Shown: piece after piece, positions 1 to 9,374 of the stretch
Layout: the number at the start of each line of letters is the position of its first letter
Numbering within the stretch: position 1 is the first letter of the stretch
NCBI GenBank assembly: GCA_947456955.1
Contig: CANGTQ010000016.1
Coordinates: 1-42,557, forward strand
Reading direction: 5' to 3'
Source of the DNA: Flavobacteriaceae bacterium
Lineage (GTDB): Bacteria > Bacteroidota > Bacteroidia > Flavobacteriales > Flavobacteriaceae
DNA length: 42,557 nt
Made by a program: the position numbers and the translations under genes
The notes under the pieces: generated by a model
Seen by the model: the letters and a program-made list of their open reading frames with translations, nothing else
Told to the model about the DNA's origin: nothing
The model's database searches: none

Positions 1-326
1 ATGGCAAAGGAGATATAGCTTACAGTTGTGAGGAGTTGATTATAGAAAATGTTCAAATCATCGATTACCCACATTACTTCACTCCAAATGGAGACGGTAT
101 TCACGACACCTGGAATATTGTTGGACTAGTAGGACAACCGGCAGCTAAAATCTTCATCTTTGACCGTTATGGGAAACTATTGAAACAAATCAGTTCAACA
201 GGAGCAGGTTGGGATGGGACGTATAACGGCTATCTTATGCCATCAGACGATTACTGGTTTACGGTTGATTATATTGAGGGCAATGTAGTAAAGCAATTTA
301 AAGCGCACTTCGCAATGAAGCGATAA
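1..326 (+). CDS. T9SS type B sorting domain protein, C-terminal end (5' truncated by window)
   Basis: The reading frame is open from base 3 of the window, so only the last ~107 residues are visible and the true start lies upstream. The visible part is the gliding-motility-associated C-terminal (type B) sorting domain: FTPNGDGIHDTW, then IFDRYGKLLKQ, GWDGTYNG and a final FKAHFAMKR. In this family the domain directs large secreted proteins through the type IX system and is processed at the surface. The same domain recurs at the end of the 1903-residue protein at the right of the window. What the missing N-terminal part does cannot be said. A hairpin terminator follows the stop codon. Confidence 0.88.
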   Translation, partial: GKGDIAYSCEELIIENVQIIDYPHYFTPNGDGIHDTWNIVGLVGQPAAKIFIFDRYGKLLKQISSTGAGWDGTYNGYLMPSDDYWFTVDYIEGNVVKQFKAHFAMKR

Positions 327-345
327 GTTTGGAAAAGCATAAAGT

Positions 346-416
346 AACTATTCCTATTTGCATTGTTCTAAAAAGTTAGACATTTTTGGGATATCGCAAA
401 TAGGAATAGTTTCTTT
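346..416. terminator. Bidirectional hairpin terminator
   Basis: A perfect 16-bp inverted repeat (346-361 AACTATTCCTATTTGC with 396-411) has a 34-base loop and is followed by TTCTTT. It lies between the stop codons of two convergent genes, the T9SS protein and the aminotransferase, and can serve both strands. Confidence 0.7.
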
Positions 417-421
417 AATAA

Positions 422-1627
422 TTAGTTGTAATTGCTTTTATTATAAACATTCAGCGCATCTTTCAAAATTGAAACAGAACGAATTAAATCATCTTTTTTG
501 AGTACGTAAGCAATACGGACTTCATTCAAACCGACATTTGGTGTTGAATAAAAACCTGCTGCTGGGGCAACCATTACTGTTTCTTTATTATTGTCGTATG
601 ACTCTAAAATCCATTGTGCAAAATTGTCAGCATTTTTTACAGGTAATTGGACAATACAATAAAAAGCACCTTTTGGTGTCGCTACTTTTACACCTTCAAT
701 TTTTTGTAGTTCGGCAATTAGGATATCACGTCTTTCTTTGTATTCTTCGATAACATCATCAAAATAACTTTGAGGCGTATCTAAAGCTGCTTCACTGGCG
801 ATTTGAGCATAGGTCGGTGGACTTAATCTTGCTTGCGCAAATTTCATTGCCGTTGCCATTACTTCTTTGTTTTTAGAAACTATGCATCCGATTCGTGCCC
901 CACACATGCTGTATCTTTTGGAAACAGAATCAATCATTATCGCATTTTCTTCTAAACCAGGAACATTCATTACAGAAAAATGTTTTTCGTTTTCATCATA
1001 GATAAATTCTCTATAAACTTCATCAGCAATTAGAAATAAATCATGTTTTTTAACGATTTCAGCTAACTGCAAAATTTCTTCTTTTGAATATAAATAACCG
1101 GTTGGGTTTCCGGGATTGCATATCAGAATAGCCTTTGTTTTTGGAGTAATTAATTTTTCAAACGCAGCTATAGGTGGCAACGCAAATCCTTCATCAATAG
1201 TGGAAATTACTGGAACAACTTTTACTCCTGAAGCAGTTGAGAAACCATTGTAATTAGCATAGAAAGGCTCCGGAATAATAATTTCATCATCAACATCCAT
1301 GGTGCTTCCCATAGCAAATAACAAAGCTTCTGAACCACCTGTTGTGATGATTATATCGGCAACATCAATAGGTAATCCATGTGACTTGTAATAAGCAGAA
1401 AGTTTTGTTCTATAGCTCTCAAAACCTGCTGAATGGCTGTATTCCAGGACTTTTATATCAGCATTTTTAACTGCATTTAGTGCTACATCAGGTGTTTTAA
1501 TATCGGGCTGACCAATGTTTAGATGATATACTTTATGCCCTTTCTTTTTAGCAATTTCTGCGTAAGGCACCAATTTTCTAATAGGCGACTCAGGCATTTT
1601 TTGACCTTTCAATGATATTTTTGGCAT
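422..1627 (-). CDS. Pyridoxal-phosphate aminotransferase, class I/II
   Basis: 401 residues, the usual length for a fold-type I aminotransferase of the aspartate/aromatic group, which moves an amino group between an amino acid and a 2-oxo acid in the cytoplasm. Visible landmarks are the N-terminal HLNIGQPDIKTP, TTGGSEALLFAM (~95-106), NPGNPTG (171-177), ADEVY with the cofactor-binding Asp at 202, and SVSKRYSMCGARIGC holding the Schiff-base lysine at 237. The expected core elements are present. Substrate specificity cannot be read from sequence, so no gene symbol is given. It is transcribed alone, ending at the bidirectional terminator at 346-416. Confidence 0.9.
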   Translation of the reverse strand: MPKISLKGQKMPESPIRKLVPYAEIAKKKGHKVYHLNIGQPDIKTPDVALNAVKNADIKVLEYSHSAGFESYRTKLSAYYKSHGLPIDVADIIITTGGSEALLFAMGSTMDVDDEIIIPEPFYANYNGFSTASGVKVVPVISTIDEGFALPPIAAFEKLITPKTKAILICNPGNPTGYLYSKEEILQLAEIVKKHDLFLIADEVYREFIYDENEKHFSVMNVPGLEENAIMIDSVSKRYSMCGARIGCIVSKNKEVMATAMKFAQARLSPPTYAQIASEAALDTPQSYFDDVIEEYKERRDILIAELQKIEGVKVATPKGAFYCIVQLPVKNADNFAQWILESYDNNKETVMVAPAAGFYSTPNVGLNEVRIAYVLKKDDLIRSVSILKDALNVYNKSNYN

Positions 1628-1646
1628 GACTATTTTTTTTGTGTTG

Positions 1647-1677
1647 CAAATTTGCGATTTTTTTAAATGGTATACAA
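1647..1677 (-). promoter_or_regulatory. Candidate promoter of the aminotransferase gene
   Basis: Read on the minus strand, a TTG (1675-1677) is followed after 20 bases by CAAATTTG (1647-1654), close to the Bacteroidota -7 box TAnnTTTG but differing in its first base. It lies 20 bases before the start codon. Spacing fits; the box is imperfect. Confidence 0.35.
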
Positions 1678-1802
1678 TTCATTGCAATATTTATAATTTG
1701 TTAAAAATACTATTAGCAAATTATTATTTTTTATTTTTATGTAAAATCATTTGCAATGCGTTTTAAACCTATAAATTCAAATTTGAATTAAAGAAGATTA
1801 TT

Positions 1803-1839
1803 TTAAAAAAAAATCCCCTCTTTATTGGAAAGAGAGGAT
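1803..1839 (-). terminator. Terminator of the DUF1573 gene
   Basis: On the minus strand the stem ATCCTCTCTTT / AAAGAGGGGAT (one mismatch, 5-base loop) is followed by a run of nine T. It sits directly after the DUF1573 stop codon. Confidence 0.75.
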
Positions 1840-1845
1840 GTTATT

Positions 1846-2280
1846 TTATTGCATCATCGGACTTTTTTTCTTTTTTTCTAAGAGATTCTCCAATGGTTTC
1901 TGAATAACTTCACCTTTTATTTTTATTGCTACTCGGCCTTCGTCAACATTTACGGCATTGCTTTCTACTGTAATTGTTTTTCTGATTGGTCCGACATTCA
2001 TATTGTATTTCACATCAATTTTCCCGGTTTTTCCCGGCAAAATAGGCTCAGTAGGTTTCGACGGTACCGTACAACCACAAGTCGATTGTACATTGGTAAT
2101 AATTAAAGGTTCATCACCAGTATTTGTGAACTCAAAAGTACGAACACCACTGTCATCTTCCTTATAGACAGTACCGTAATCGATAGTGTTGTCTTTGTCT
2201 TTAAACTCAATTTTTGGTCCCTTTTGCCCAAAAACTGCTGCATTTATTAAAAGTACAGTTAAAAGTAGATACTTTTTCAT
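1846..2280 (-). CDS. DUF1573 domain-containing exported protein
   Basis: 144 residues with a signal peptide (MKKYLLLTVLLINAAVFGQ, cleavage near 18-19), so periplasmic or surface-located. The body is a single Ig-like DUF1573 domain: DYGTVYKEDDSGVRTFEFTN, then DEPLIITNVQSTCGCTVPS and a late GEVIQKP. The CGC pair (Cys68, Cys70) is typical of the family. These proteins are common in Bacteroidota, but no biochemical role is established. The C-terminal LLEKKKKSPMMQ is low-complexity. It stands alone between a good promoter and its own terminator. Confidence 0.85.
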   Translation of the reverse strand: MKKYLLLTVLLINAAVFGQKGPKIEFKDKDNTIDYGTVYKEDDSGVRTFEFTNTGDEPLIITNVQSTCGCTVPSKPTEPILPGKTGKIDVKYNMNVGPIRKTITVESNAVNVDEGRVAIKIKGEVIQKPLENLLEKKKKSPMMQ

Positions 2281-2304
2281 AACTCAAATATTTTATATGG
2301 TTCG

Positions 2305-2334
2305 TAAATTTACCTCGTTTAATTTAATACACAA
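2305..2334 (-). promoter_or_regulatory. Promoter of the DUF1573 gene
   Basis: On the minus strand, TTTTTG (its TTG at 2332-2334) is followed after 19 bases by TAAATTTA (2305-2312), one base from the Bacteroidota -7 consensus TAnnTTTG. It lies about 25 bases upstream of the start codon. Confidence 0.5.
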
Positions 2335-2500
2335 AAATTTAATTCTTAATTTTTTCTAAAGTCTTTATTAATTACTTTTGCTGTGCAGTTTACAAAAGAC
2401 GAGAATTCTACAGTCGGGGCTAGAAGAGAAAGGGATTTCACTTTTGTAAATTAAAAAATCAATAACAATAACAATATCAAAATCTTCAATCAAAAATCAT

Positions 2501-5128
2501 ATGATTCCAGCTCAATTCAATGCCGCAGCGGTAGAAAAAAAATGGTACGATTACTGGATGAAAAATGACTATTTTCATTCCAAACCAGACAATAGAACAC
2601 CATATACCATAACTATTCCACCACCAAACGTGACCGGAGTTTTGCACATGGGACATATGTTAAACAATACTATTCAGGATGTTTTGATTCGACGTGCGCG
2701 ATTAAAAGGGTTCAATGCCTGTTGGGTTCCAGGAACAGACCATGCTTCGATTGCGACCGAAGCTAAAGTAGTTGCCAAATTAAAAAGTGATGGTATCAAC
2801 AAAAACGATTTAACCCGTGAAGAATTTCTAGTTCATGCTTATGCGTGGACAGATAAATATGGCGGAACTATCCTAGAACAACTCAAACAATTAGGATGTT
2901 CATGCGATTGGGACAGAACCAAATTTACTATGGATCCCGATATGTCGGCATCTGTAATTCGTTCGTTTGTAGATTTATACAACAAAGGGTATATCTATCG
3001 AGGTTATCGTATGGTAAATTGGGATCCGGAAGCAAAAACTACTTTGTCTGACGAAGAAGTGATTTACGAAGAACAACAAGGCAAATTATTTTATGTAAAA
3101 TATAAAATTAAAGATACCAACGAGTTTGTAGTAGTAGCAACTACGCGTCCTGAAACTATTTTTGGCGATACTGCTTTGTGTTTTCATCCAGAAGACGAAA
3201 GGTACCAGCACTTGAAAGGAAAAACAGCCATTGTACCTATTTGCAACCGAGAAGTTCCCATAGTATTTGATGAATATATTGATAGAGAATTTGGAACAGG
3301 AAGTTTAAAAGTTACTCCTGCTCATGATGTAAATGATAAAATGCTGGGGGATAAATTTAACCTAGAAATAATTGATGTCTTCAATGAAGATGCTACCTTA
3401 AATTCTTTTGGATTGCATTACGAAGGCAAAGACCGATTTGTGGTAAGGGAAGAAATTTCCAAAGAATTAGAATCTATTGGAGCTTTAGCCAAAACAGAAT
3501 CTCATTTAAATAAAGTTGGAACTTCCGAGAGAACCAAAGCTGTTATTGAACCTCGCTTATCTGACCAATGGTTTTTGAGCATGGAAGAATTGGTAAAGCC
3601 AGCCATTAAAGCAGTGTTGGAAACCAAAGAAATCAAATTATATCCTTCGCGTTTTGAAAATACCTATCGTCATTGGTTAGAAAATATCCGCGATTGGAAT
3701 ATCTCTCGTCAATTGTGGTGGGGACAACAAATTCCAGCCTATTTCTATGGAGATGGAAAAGAAGATTTTGTGGTGGCTGAAAATATTCAAGATGCTTTAA
3801 AATTAGCTCAGGAAACCACAAACAATAAACAACTAACCATAAACGATTTAAAACAAGACCCCGATGCACTCGATACTTGGTTCTCTTCATGGTTATGGCC
3901 AATGGCTGTTTTTGGTGGAATCATGGATCCGGAAAATGAAGATTTCAAATACTATTATCCTACGAATGATTTGGTAACAGGTCCGGATATATTGTTCTTT
4001 TGGGTAGCGCGTATGATTATAGCAGGATACGAGTATACAGGTCAAAAGCCGTTTTCTAACGTTTACCTAACAGGTTTAGTGCGAGACAAGCAACGTCGTA
4101 AAATGTCAAAATCATTAGGAAATTCTCCTGAGCCATTAGGACTGATTGAAAAATTTGGCGCTGATGGTGTTCGTGTTGGATTACTTTTGAGTACTTCAGC
4201 AGGAAACGACATTATGTTCGATGAAGAATTGTGTAACAACGGAAAAGCATTTGCTAATAAAATCTGGAACGCTTTCCGATTAATCAAAGGATGGGAAGTT
4301 GCTGATATTCCGCAACCGGAAAGTTCTAAAGTCGCTATCGAATGGTATGAATCTAAGTTACAGCAAACCTTATTAGAAATCGAAGATCATTTTGAAAAAT
4401 ATAGGTTATCCGATGCGCTGATGGCGATTTACAAATTGGTTTGGGATGATTTCTGTTCGTGGTTTTTGGAAATGATAAAACCCGGGTACCAACAGCCAAT
4501 CGATAAAGCAACGTTCAATAAAGCCATTGAAATGTTGGAGGCCAATCTGAAATTATTACATCCATTTATGCCGTTCTTAACGGAAGAAATTTGGCAATAC
4601 ATAGCCGAAAGAACTCCGGAGCAAGCATTAATTATTGCTGAATACCCAAAAGTAACTTCGTTTGATGCTAAATTGATAGCTGATTTCGAATTTACTATAG
4701 AAGTTATTGCTGGTTTGCGAACTATTCGTAAAGAAAAAAATATAGCTATGAAAGATGCTATTAATTTAAAAGTGGTAAACAGCGAAAAAGTTTCGACTTA
4801 TTTTGACAGCGTAATCATGAAGCTAGGTAACATTGTTTCTTTAGAATATATAACAGTTAAGATTGATGGCGCATTGACGTACAGAGTAAAATCAAACGAA
4901 TATTTTATTCCGGTTTCAGGAACTATTGATGTTGCAGCCGAGATTGCGAAACTAACAGAAGAACTAAAATATACACAAGGCTTTTTACGGAGTGTACAAG
5001 GCAAATTATCCAATGAGAAGTTTGTTGGTGGCGCTCCCGAAAAAGTACTCGAAATAGAACGCAAAAAAGAATCCGATGCATTGGCTAAGATTGCAACTAT
5101 AGAGCAGAGTTTAAAGAGTTTGCAATAA
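2501..5128 (+). CDS. valS: Valine--tRNA ligase
   Basis: 875 residues, the full length of bacterial valyl-tRNA synthetase, a class I enzyme that charges tRNA-Val in the cytoplasm. The HIGH-type motif is PNVTGVLHMGHMLNN (HMGH at 49-52) and the KMSKS loop is at 534-538 (RRKMSKSLGN). The editing (CP1) domain lies between them, with TTRPETIFGDTA. An anticodon-binding domain follows, and the last ~65 residues form the ValS-specific coiled-coil arm (AAEIAKLTEELKY to the end). It has its own terminator and no operon partner. Nothing unusual is seen. Confidence 0.97.
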   Translation: MIPAQFNAAAVEKKWYDYWMKNDYFHSKPDNRTPYTITIPPPNVTGVLHMGHMLNNTIQDVLIRRARLKGFNACWVPGTDHASIATEAKVVAKLKSDGINKNDLTREEFLVHAYAWTDKYGGTILEQLKQLGCSCDWDRTKFTMDPDMSASVIRSFVDLYNKGYIYRGYRMVNWDPEAKTTLSDEEVIYEEQQGKLFYVKYKIKDTNEFVVVATTRPETIFGDTALCFHPEDERYQHLKGKTAIVPICNREVPIVFDEYIDREFGTGSLKVTPAHDVNDKMLGDKFNLEIIDVFNEDATLNSFGLHYEGKDRFVVREEISKELESIGALAKTESHLNKVGTSERTKAVIEPRLSDQWFLSMEELVKPAIKAVLETKEIKLYPSRFENTYRHWLENIRDWNISRQLWWGQQIPAYFYGDGKEDFVVAENIQDALKLAQETTNNKQLTINDLKQDPDALDTWFSSWLWPMAVFGGIMDPENEDFKYYYPTNDLVTGPDILFFWVARMIIAGYEYTGQKPFSNVYLTGLVRDKQRRKMSKSLGNSPEPLGLIEKFGADGVRVGLLLSTSAGNDIMFDEELCNNGKAFANKIWNAFRLIKGWEVADIPQPESSKVAIEWYESKLQQTLLEIEDHFEKYRLSDALMAIYKLVWDDFCSWFLEMIKPGYQQPIDKATFNKAIEMLEANLKLLHPFMPFLTEEIWQYIAERTPEQALIIAEYPKVTSFDAKLIADFEFTIEVIAGLRTIRKEKNIAMKDAINLKVVNSEKVSTYFDSVIMKLGNIVSLEYITVKIDGALTYRVKSNEYFIPVSGTIDVAAEIAKLTEELKYTQGFLRSVQGKLSNEKFVGGAPEKVLEIERKKESDALAKIATIEQSLKSLQ

Positions 5129-5145
5129 AAAAATATTTTAAGAAC

Positions 5146-5177
5146 AAAAATCTCACTTCTTTAAGTGGGATTTTTTT
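5146..5177 (+). terminator. valS terminator
   Basis: A stem of about 13 bp (AAAAATCTCACTT with AAGTGGGATTTTT, one G-T pair) is closed by a 4-base loop and runs into seven T, 18 bases after the valS stop. Confidence 0.8.
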
Positions 5178-5232
5178 GTAATTATTCTTATTTGGTTAAA
5201 GATTATTCCAAACCTATTGCGGAATATTTAAT

Positions 5233-5853
5233 TTAATAAACAGGGTAGAAGTGTATCTCTTCTTTTAGCTTGGTCTTATCCGAAATTCTAATCTCTTTTA
5301 AGCAGCTGCCTTTTTCATCTTTGGTTTCACAGTATACCGAAACTTCGTCTATGAGGGTATTATTTTTGTCTTTGGTTATAATTTTAGAAAGTTCTTTGTT
5401 GTTATAATAAAAATACTGAGTGTAATACGTGGTGAAATTATCAACTATTTTAGTAATCGTTCCATCTGGATTATAATGATAAATAGCTTCGTTTTGTTTG
5501 TATTGTTTTCTGGTATAACAGCTGATGCGTTCGCACTGATTAGGTTTCCATCGGATTTTGCAGTAATAAGGTTCTTTATCAGGATAGGTTTCTAGAATAA
5601 ACCATAATCTCTTTTCGGTTGCTTGCAACAGTTTACCTGAAGAGTCGACCGTTTTGGAGTTTTTGATGCGCCCATTTTTGGTAAAGACCATTTGTTTTTT
5701 CTGCACTAGCTTTTTCTGATTGTTTACAACGCTGTATATTTCTTCGGTTGCTGATTTAATTCCTTTTGGTAAAAAGTGTTGCTTAGTATACTTTTTTGTA
5801 GCACATGCTGATACTAATGCAAACAGTATTAAATAAAGTAAAGCTCTCATCAT
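5233..5853 (-). CDS. Small lipoprotein, function unknown
   Basis: 206 residues. The N-terminus MMRALLYLILFALVSAC is a lipoprotein signal: lipobox LVSAC with the lipidated Cys at 17, or one less if the second Met is the start. The mature part is rich in Lys, Tyr and Thr and has strand-forming segments such as HYNPDGTITKIVDNFTTYY, resembling the repeated strands of MORN/RHS-like 'toxin-antitoxin YwqK' proteins of Bacteroidota. That resemblance is weak and is inference only. It stands alone between valS and ndk. Confidence 0.7.
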   Translation of the reverse strand: MMRALLYLILFALVSACATKKYTKQHFLPKGIKSATEEIYSVVNNQKKLVQKKQMVFTKNGRIKNSKTVDSSGKLLQATEKRLWFILETYPDKEPYYCKIRWKPNQCERISCYTRKQYKQNEAIYHYNPDGTITKIVDNFTTYYTQYFYYNNKELSKIITKDKNNTLIDEVSVYCETKDEKGSCLKEIRISDKTKLKEEIHFYPVY

Positions 5854-5992
5854 CGTTAGGATTTGGCATTTACTAAGTTACGGATTTAAAAGAAATTCAG
5901 CAATCACTTTGTTATTTTTCTATTAATAGGCTACGTCTTTTGATGTTTGTATATTGATATGAATGATAGCTGTGTGAAACTGGAAACGACAT

Positions 5993-6025
5993 AAAAAAAT
6001 CCCATTCCAACGAAGGAATGGGATT
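5993..6025 (-). terminator. ndk terminator
   Basis: On the minus strand, an 11-bp perfect stem AATCCCATTCC / GGAATGGGATT with a 6-base loop is followed by a seven-T tract, just after the ndk stop codon. Confidence 0.85.
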
Positions 6026-6050
6026 CTATATCAAATGAAAGATCTATTTA

Positions 6051-6470
6051 TTAAAACTGCTCTCTTCCTGCAAAGTGGAAAGCACCTTCGATAGCAGCAT
6101 TTTCATCGCTATCTGAACCATGTACTGCATTTTCACCAACAGATGTTGCATATTTTTTACGAATAGTTCCTTCTGCAGCTTGTGCAGGGTTTGTAGCACC
6201 AATTAACGTTCTGAAATCTTCAACAGCGTTATCTTTTTCTAAGATAGCCGCAACGATTGGTCCGCGTGTCATGAATTCTACTAACTCACCGAAGAAAGGT
6301 CTTTCAGCATGAACAGCATAAAATGCTTTTGCATCTGCTACTGTTAACTGCGTTAATTTCATTGCTACAATTCTGAAACCACCTTCAGTAATCATATTTA
6401 ATATTCCACCGATGTGTCCGTTTTCAACACCATCTGGTTTAATCATGGTAAAAGTTCTATTTGTTGCCAT
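6051..6470 (-). CDS. ndk: Nucleoside-diphosphate kinase
   Basis: 139 residues, standard length. The enzyme moves the gamma-phosphate of ATP to other NDPs through a phosphohistidine, balancing NTP pools. Visible are [15 protein letters not shown] at the N-terminus (Lys11 in the nucleotide site), [12 protein letters not shown] (~56-68), [12 protein letters not shown] (87-98) and the active-site [12 protein letters not shown] with His117. It is a single-gene unit with its own -7 box and strong terminator. Confidence 0.97.
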   Translation of the reverse strand: MATNRTFTMIKPDGVENGHIGGILNMITEGGFRIVAMKLTQLTVADAKAFYAVHAERPFFGELVEFMTRGPIVAAILEKDNAVEDFRTLIGATNPAQAAEGTIRKKYATSVGENAVHGSDSDENAAIEGAFHFAGREQF

Positions 6471-6497
6471 TTTATTTGTTTATTTTTAATTCGCGTG

Positions 6498-6505
6498 CAA
6501 AAGTA
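6498..6505 (-). promoter_or_regulatory. -7 box of the ndk promoter
   Basis: TACTTTTG on the minus strand matches the Bacteroidota -7 consensus TAnnTTTG exactly, 27 bases upstream of the ndk start codon. No good -33 TTG was seen at the usual distance. Confidence 0.5.
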
Positions 6506-6716
6506 AGGCTTTTAAATGAGTATTAAAATAGAACGAATGTCAATTTTGATAATTAAATTTAATCTGTATGTAATTTCCGCAAAATAGATAACTGATATAC
6601 GTTACTCTGTTTGTTAACTTCATTCTTTGATTTTTCATATGATTTAATTGTAAACAAAATATATTTCATATAAAATCAAACAGCTATACACAAGTTTCTG
6701 TAAATAAATGGTTTGA

Positions 6717-8309
6717 TTATAAGGTAATAATGGTAAATGAAGGTTCCAAAGGTTTAAGTTGCTTGAATAATTTATCGATGAACTCTTGTCCATATTCAAT
6801 GTAATATTCCGCAAAGTTATTTCTACGTTCTTGTAACCCTTGGTTTGGAAAAAGCTCATTTTGTAGTTCGATAATTCTTTCGAGTTCGTCTGCATGCATT
6901 TTTTTTTCGGCTTTTAGCAAACGTTTCTCCAAATTTTCCAACCCTTTTATTTGTTTGGTTTGTTGGGCTTTTACGGCACCAATGAACGATTTGTCAGTTT
7001 GATTAGCAATTAATAACAACTTTTCAAACTGCTTTTTTAAATGCTCTTTTTGTTCTGAGAAATCTAAGTTGAAATTAGAAATTTCTTTGGTTTTTTGGGC
7101 AAACAATTCTAATTGATTACTAAATAAATTTTCCCAGGAAAGGTTTAATTTGTCTGCTTTTATTGTTTGTTTTTCCGTTACTAACAAAACAGAATTACGC
7201 ACTAAGAGTATCGGAAAAGTAACTTTATTAGCTTTAAAGGTAGATTGTAACTGTAACCAATACGCAATTTCTCCACCACCGCCAATGTAACACAAATTAG
7301 GTAGAATTACCTCTTCGTACAAGGGGCGAAGAATTACATTTGGGCTAAATTTTTCGGGACAATTTTCCAGTAATTCTATAATTTCTTTTTCTGAAAACGA
7401 AAGCCTAGTATTATTAATTTTAAACAGATTATTTTCAAATACTATTCGCTCTCTAAGTTCATCTTCTATATAAAACAGATTTATTTCCCTTGGGTTTACT
7501 TGAATTTCATATTCTTTTTCAAGCATTGCATTTGTTTCAGATACTTTTTGGAAAGTCGTTTTATGAATTAATTCATTTTTCACAAAAGGAATAAATAATT
7601 GTTTTAACATTATATCATCTCCATCAAGTATAACTAAACCTTTATCGCCAAACAATTCGTTAGCTAAAAATCGAGTAGCATCAGCAAGATTATTGTGTTT
7701 TAAATAACTTTTTTCAAAAAGCTCTTTTAAATAACTGGCATTTTCTCCAATACCTAATCCTAAAGCAAAAGCCTCAAATACATCTTTTAGTCCTTGCGTT
7801 GAAACTCTTCCGACAGGTCCATAACTTTCCTTATTCCAGTTTATTTTTACATTCTTAAAATTGAAATGATTGATTTCTTCAAAATCATGATCTTCAGTTG
7901 CCATCCAATAAATAGGGACAAAATTATAATCAGGATATTCTTTTTTTAACGTTGCACAAAGAGTAATGGTGGAGACAATTTTATACAAAAAATACAATGG
8001 TCCAGTGAACAAATTCAATTGATGGCCTGTTGTTATTGTGAATGTTTTTGAATTGGATAAGAGTGAAATATTTGTGCTAGTAGCCTCTGAAATTTGAAAA
8101 CCTTTGTACTGATTTTCAAGAGCTGTAACCAAACTTTTTCTATTTTCTGCCGAATAGTTTTGTGACTTTTCTTCCAGTTGTTCTTTAAAGTTTTCAAGAG
8201 TTGGTAAACGATTGTAAAGCGATTTCAATTCGGTTTTTTTATCTAAATAATGTACAATTAATTTAGTGAAATACCCTGATTTTTGATAGCTTATACAGTC
8301 AGTTGGCAT
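6717..8309 (-). CDS. bshC: Bacillithiol biosynthesis cysteine-adding enzyme BshC
   Basis: 530 residues, the family length. BshC adds cysteine to glucosaminyl-malate, the last step in making bacillithiol, the low-molecular-weight thiol used instead of glutathione in many Firmicutes and Bacteroidota. Family signatures visible are TTGHQLNLFTGPLYFLYK (93-110), VPIYWMATEDHDFEEINHF (131-149) and, in the second half, CYIGGGGEIAYWLQLQ. The C-terminal half is helical and charged, as in the coiled coil of this family. It starts 15 bases after the stop of the upstream lipoprotein gene and is probably co-transcribed with it. The bshA and bshB genes are not in this window. Confidence 0.93.
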   Translation of the reverse strand: MPTDCISYQKSGYFTKLIVHYLDKKTELKSLYNRLPTLENFKEQLEEKSQNYSAENRKSLVTALENQYKGFQISEATSTNISLLSNSKTFTITTGHQLNLFTGPLYFLYKIVSTITLCATLKKEYPDYNFVPIYWMATEDHDFEEINHFNFKNVKINWNKESYGPVGRVSTQGLKDVFEAFALGLGIGENASYLKELFEKSYLKHNNLADATRFLANELFGDKGLVILDGDDIMLKQLFIPFVKNELIHKTTFQKVSETNAMLEKEYEIQVNPREINLFYIEDELRERIVFENNLFKINNTRLSFSEKEIIELLENCPEKFSPNVILRPLYEEVILPNLCYIGGGGEIAYWLQLQSTFKANKVTFPILLVRNSVLLVTEKQTIKADKLNLSWENLFSNQLELFAQKTKEISNFNLDFSEQKEHLKKQFEKLLLIANQTDKSFIGAVKAQQTKQIKGLENLEKRLLKAEKKMHADELERIIELQNELFPNQGLQERRNNFAEYYIEYGQEFIDKLFKQLKPLEPSFTIITL

Positions 8310-8324
8310 GATTATTTTAATAAA

Positions 8325-9278
8325 TTAATTGGTTATCAAAGTTCCAAAAAGATAATCATCTCCTAGAGAAAAGCTGCTATTTTCTTTCTTTAAAGTAACT
8401 TTTTTCAAACGAATAGTATGTTGATAAGTTGTTGTCGTTAGGGTTGTTGTACTTACTTCAATAATACCACTTGTTGCTTCAATTCCATCAATAGCATTCC
8501 ATTGTTGTAATAGCGTTGGTGTTGTTGGAATAGTAGTAGCACAGTAATAGTCATTCGTTATTGTCCCTGAATATAATCGGTAGGACAATTTATTAGTAGA
8601 ACTAATTAAGGCAGTTCTCGGAGTCGTTGTTACTTCATTTGCAAATAATGTAGCATAATCAGCTACATCTAAGGTAAAAACTTCACTACCACTAAAATCA
8701 TAAATTTTTGTACTACAAGCACTTTTATCAACTTCTTCATTAAATCCAAAGGCTAAAGGACTGACAGTTGTTGCATAATTTCCAAAAATAAAAGTTTCAT
8801 ACACTTGTGGACCAGTTGGTTTTTGGAAAGTAATATTTTTAAAAACAATGTTATAGGTATAACCGATAATTCGTGTGGAATTGTCAGTTGCATTTGTCGA
8901 CTTAATTGCTGTAGATGTAATTTGAATTATTCCCGATGTGGCATTCCATTGTTCTACTAAATTTGGTGTTGCATCAGGAATTGTTGGACAAATGTTAGAG
9001 GAACTTACGGAACCATCATATTTTCTGTATGTCACTTTGTTAGTAGCATTTATAGAAACTTCTATTGGTGCTCCAACCAGTGTTTCGTTTTCTTCAAAAG
9101 TTGAAGCAGGAATTTCAATAAAAAGCATTTCAGCATCTTTAACTTTATAAATCACATCTTTATCACTACATTTTTGGGCAGTTACTTCTGTAAAATCTAT
9201 TACATCAACAGTTAAATTTCCATCGTCACAGGCAGTAATAAAAAATAACAATGAGAGTATACATAGGATTCTTTTCAT
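8325..9278 (-). CDS. Lipoprotein with two tandem copies of one domain
   Basis: 317 residues. MKRILCILSLLFFITAC is a lipoprotein signal with the lipidated Cys at 17, followed by acidic DDG, compatible with surface export in Bacteroidota. The mature protein is an internal duplication of about 130 residues each: both halves start at a Cys (QKCSDKD, KSACSTK) and share NKVTYRKYDGSVSSSNICP / NKLSYRLYSGTITNDYYC, then a Pro-Thr stretch and (E/Q)QWNA ... SGII(Q/E)(I/V). Function unknown. It is directly upstream of bshC (15-base gap), which looks like an operon of convenience or a functional link not yet known. Confidence 0.75.
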   Translation of the reverse strand: MKRILCILSLLFFITACDDGNLTVDVIDFTEVTAQKCSDKDVIYKVKDAEMLFIEIPASTFEENETLVGAPIEVSINATNKVTYRKYDGSVSSSNICPTIPDATPNLVEQWNATSGIIQITSTAIKSTNATDNSTRIIGYTYNIVFKNITFQKPTGPQVYETFIFGNYATTVSPLAFGFNEEVDKSACSTKIYDFSGSEVFTLDVADYATLFANEVTTTPRTALISSTNKLSYRLYSGTITNDYYCATTIPTTPTLLQQWNAIDGIEATSGIIEVSTTTLTTTTYQHTIRLKKVTLKKENSSFSLGDDYLFGTLITN

Positions 9279-9300
9279 CTGAATAGTATAATTTTTTAAG

Positions 9301-9308
9301 CAAAAATA
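9301..9308 (-). promoter_or_regulatory. -7 box of the lipoprotein-bshC unit
   Basis: TATTTTTG on the minus strand matches TAnnTTTG exactly and lies 22 bases upstream of the lipoprotein start codon. No clear -33 element was seen. Confidence 0.45.
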
Positions 9309-9362
9309 AGTTTTTTATACTATTAATTTTCCCTTTTATCATTTAATTAAGAACAGTACTTT

Positions 9363-9370
9363 TATATTTG
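9363..9370 (+). promoter_or_regulatory. Possible -7 box of the cysteine desulfurase gene
   Basis: TATATTTG matches TAnnTTTG exactly but ends only four bases before the ATG. If used, the transcript would be almost leaderless. A chance match in AT-rich DNA is possible. Confidence 0.35.
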
Positions 9371-9374
9371 TAAA

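Noticed and set aside
4063..4287. Minus-strand ORFs inside valS
   Set aside because: They are antisense shadows of a complete, well-conserved gene.
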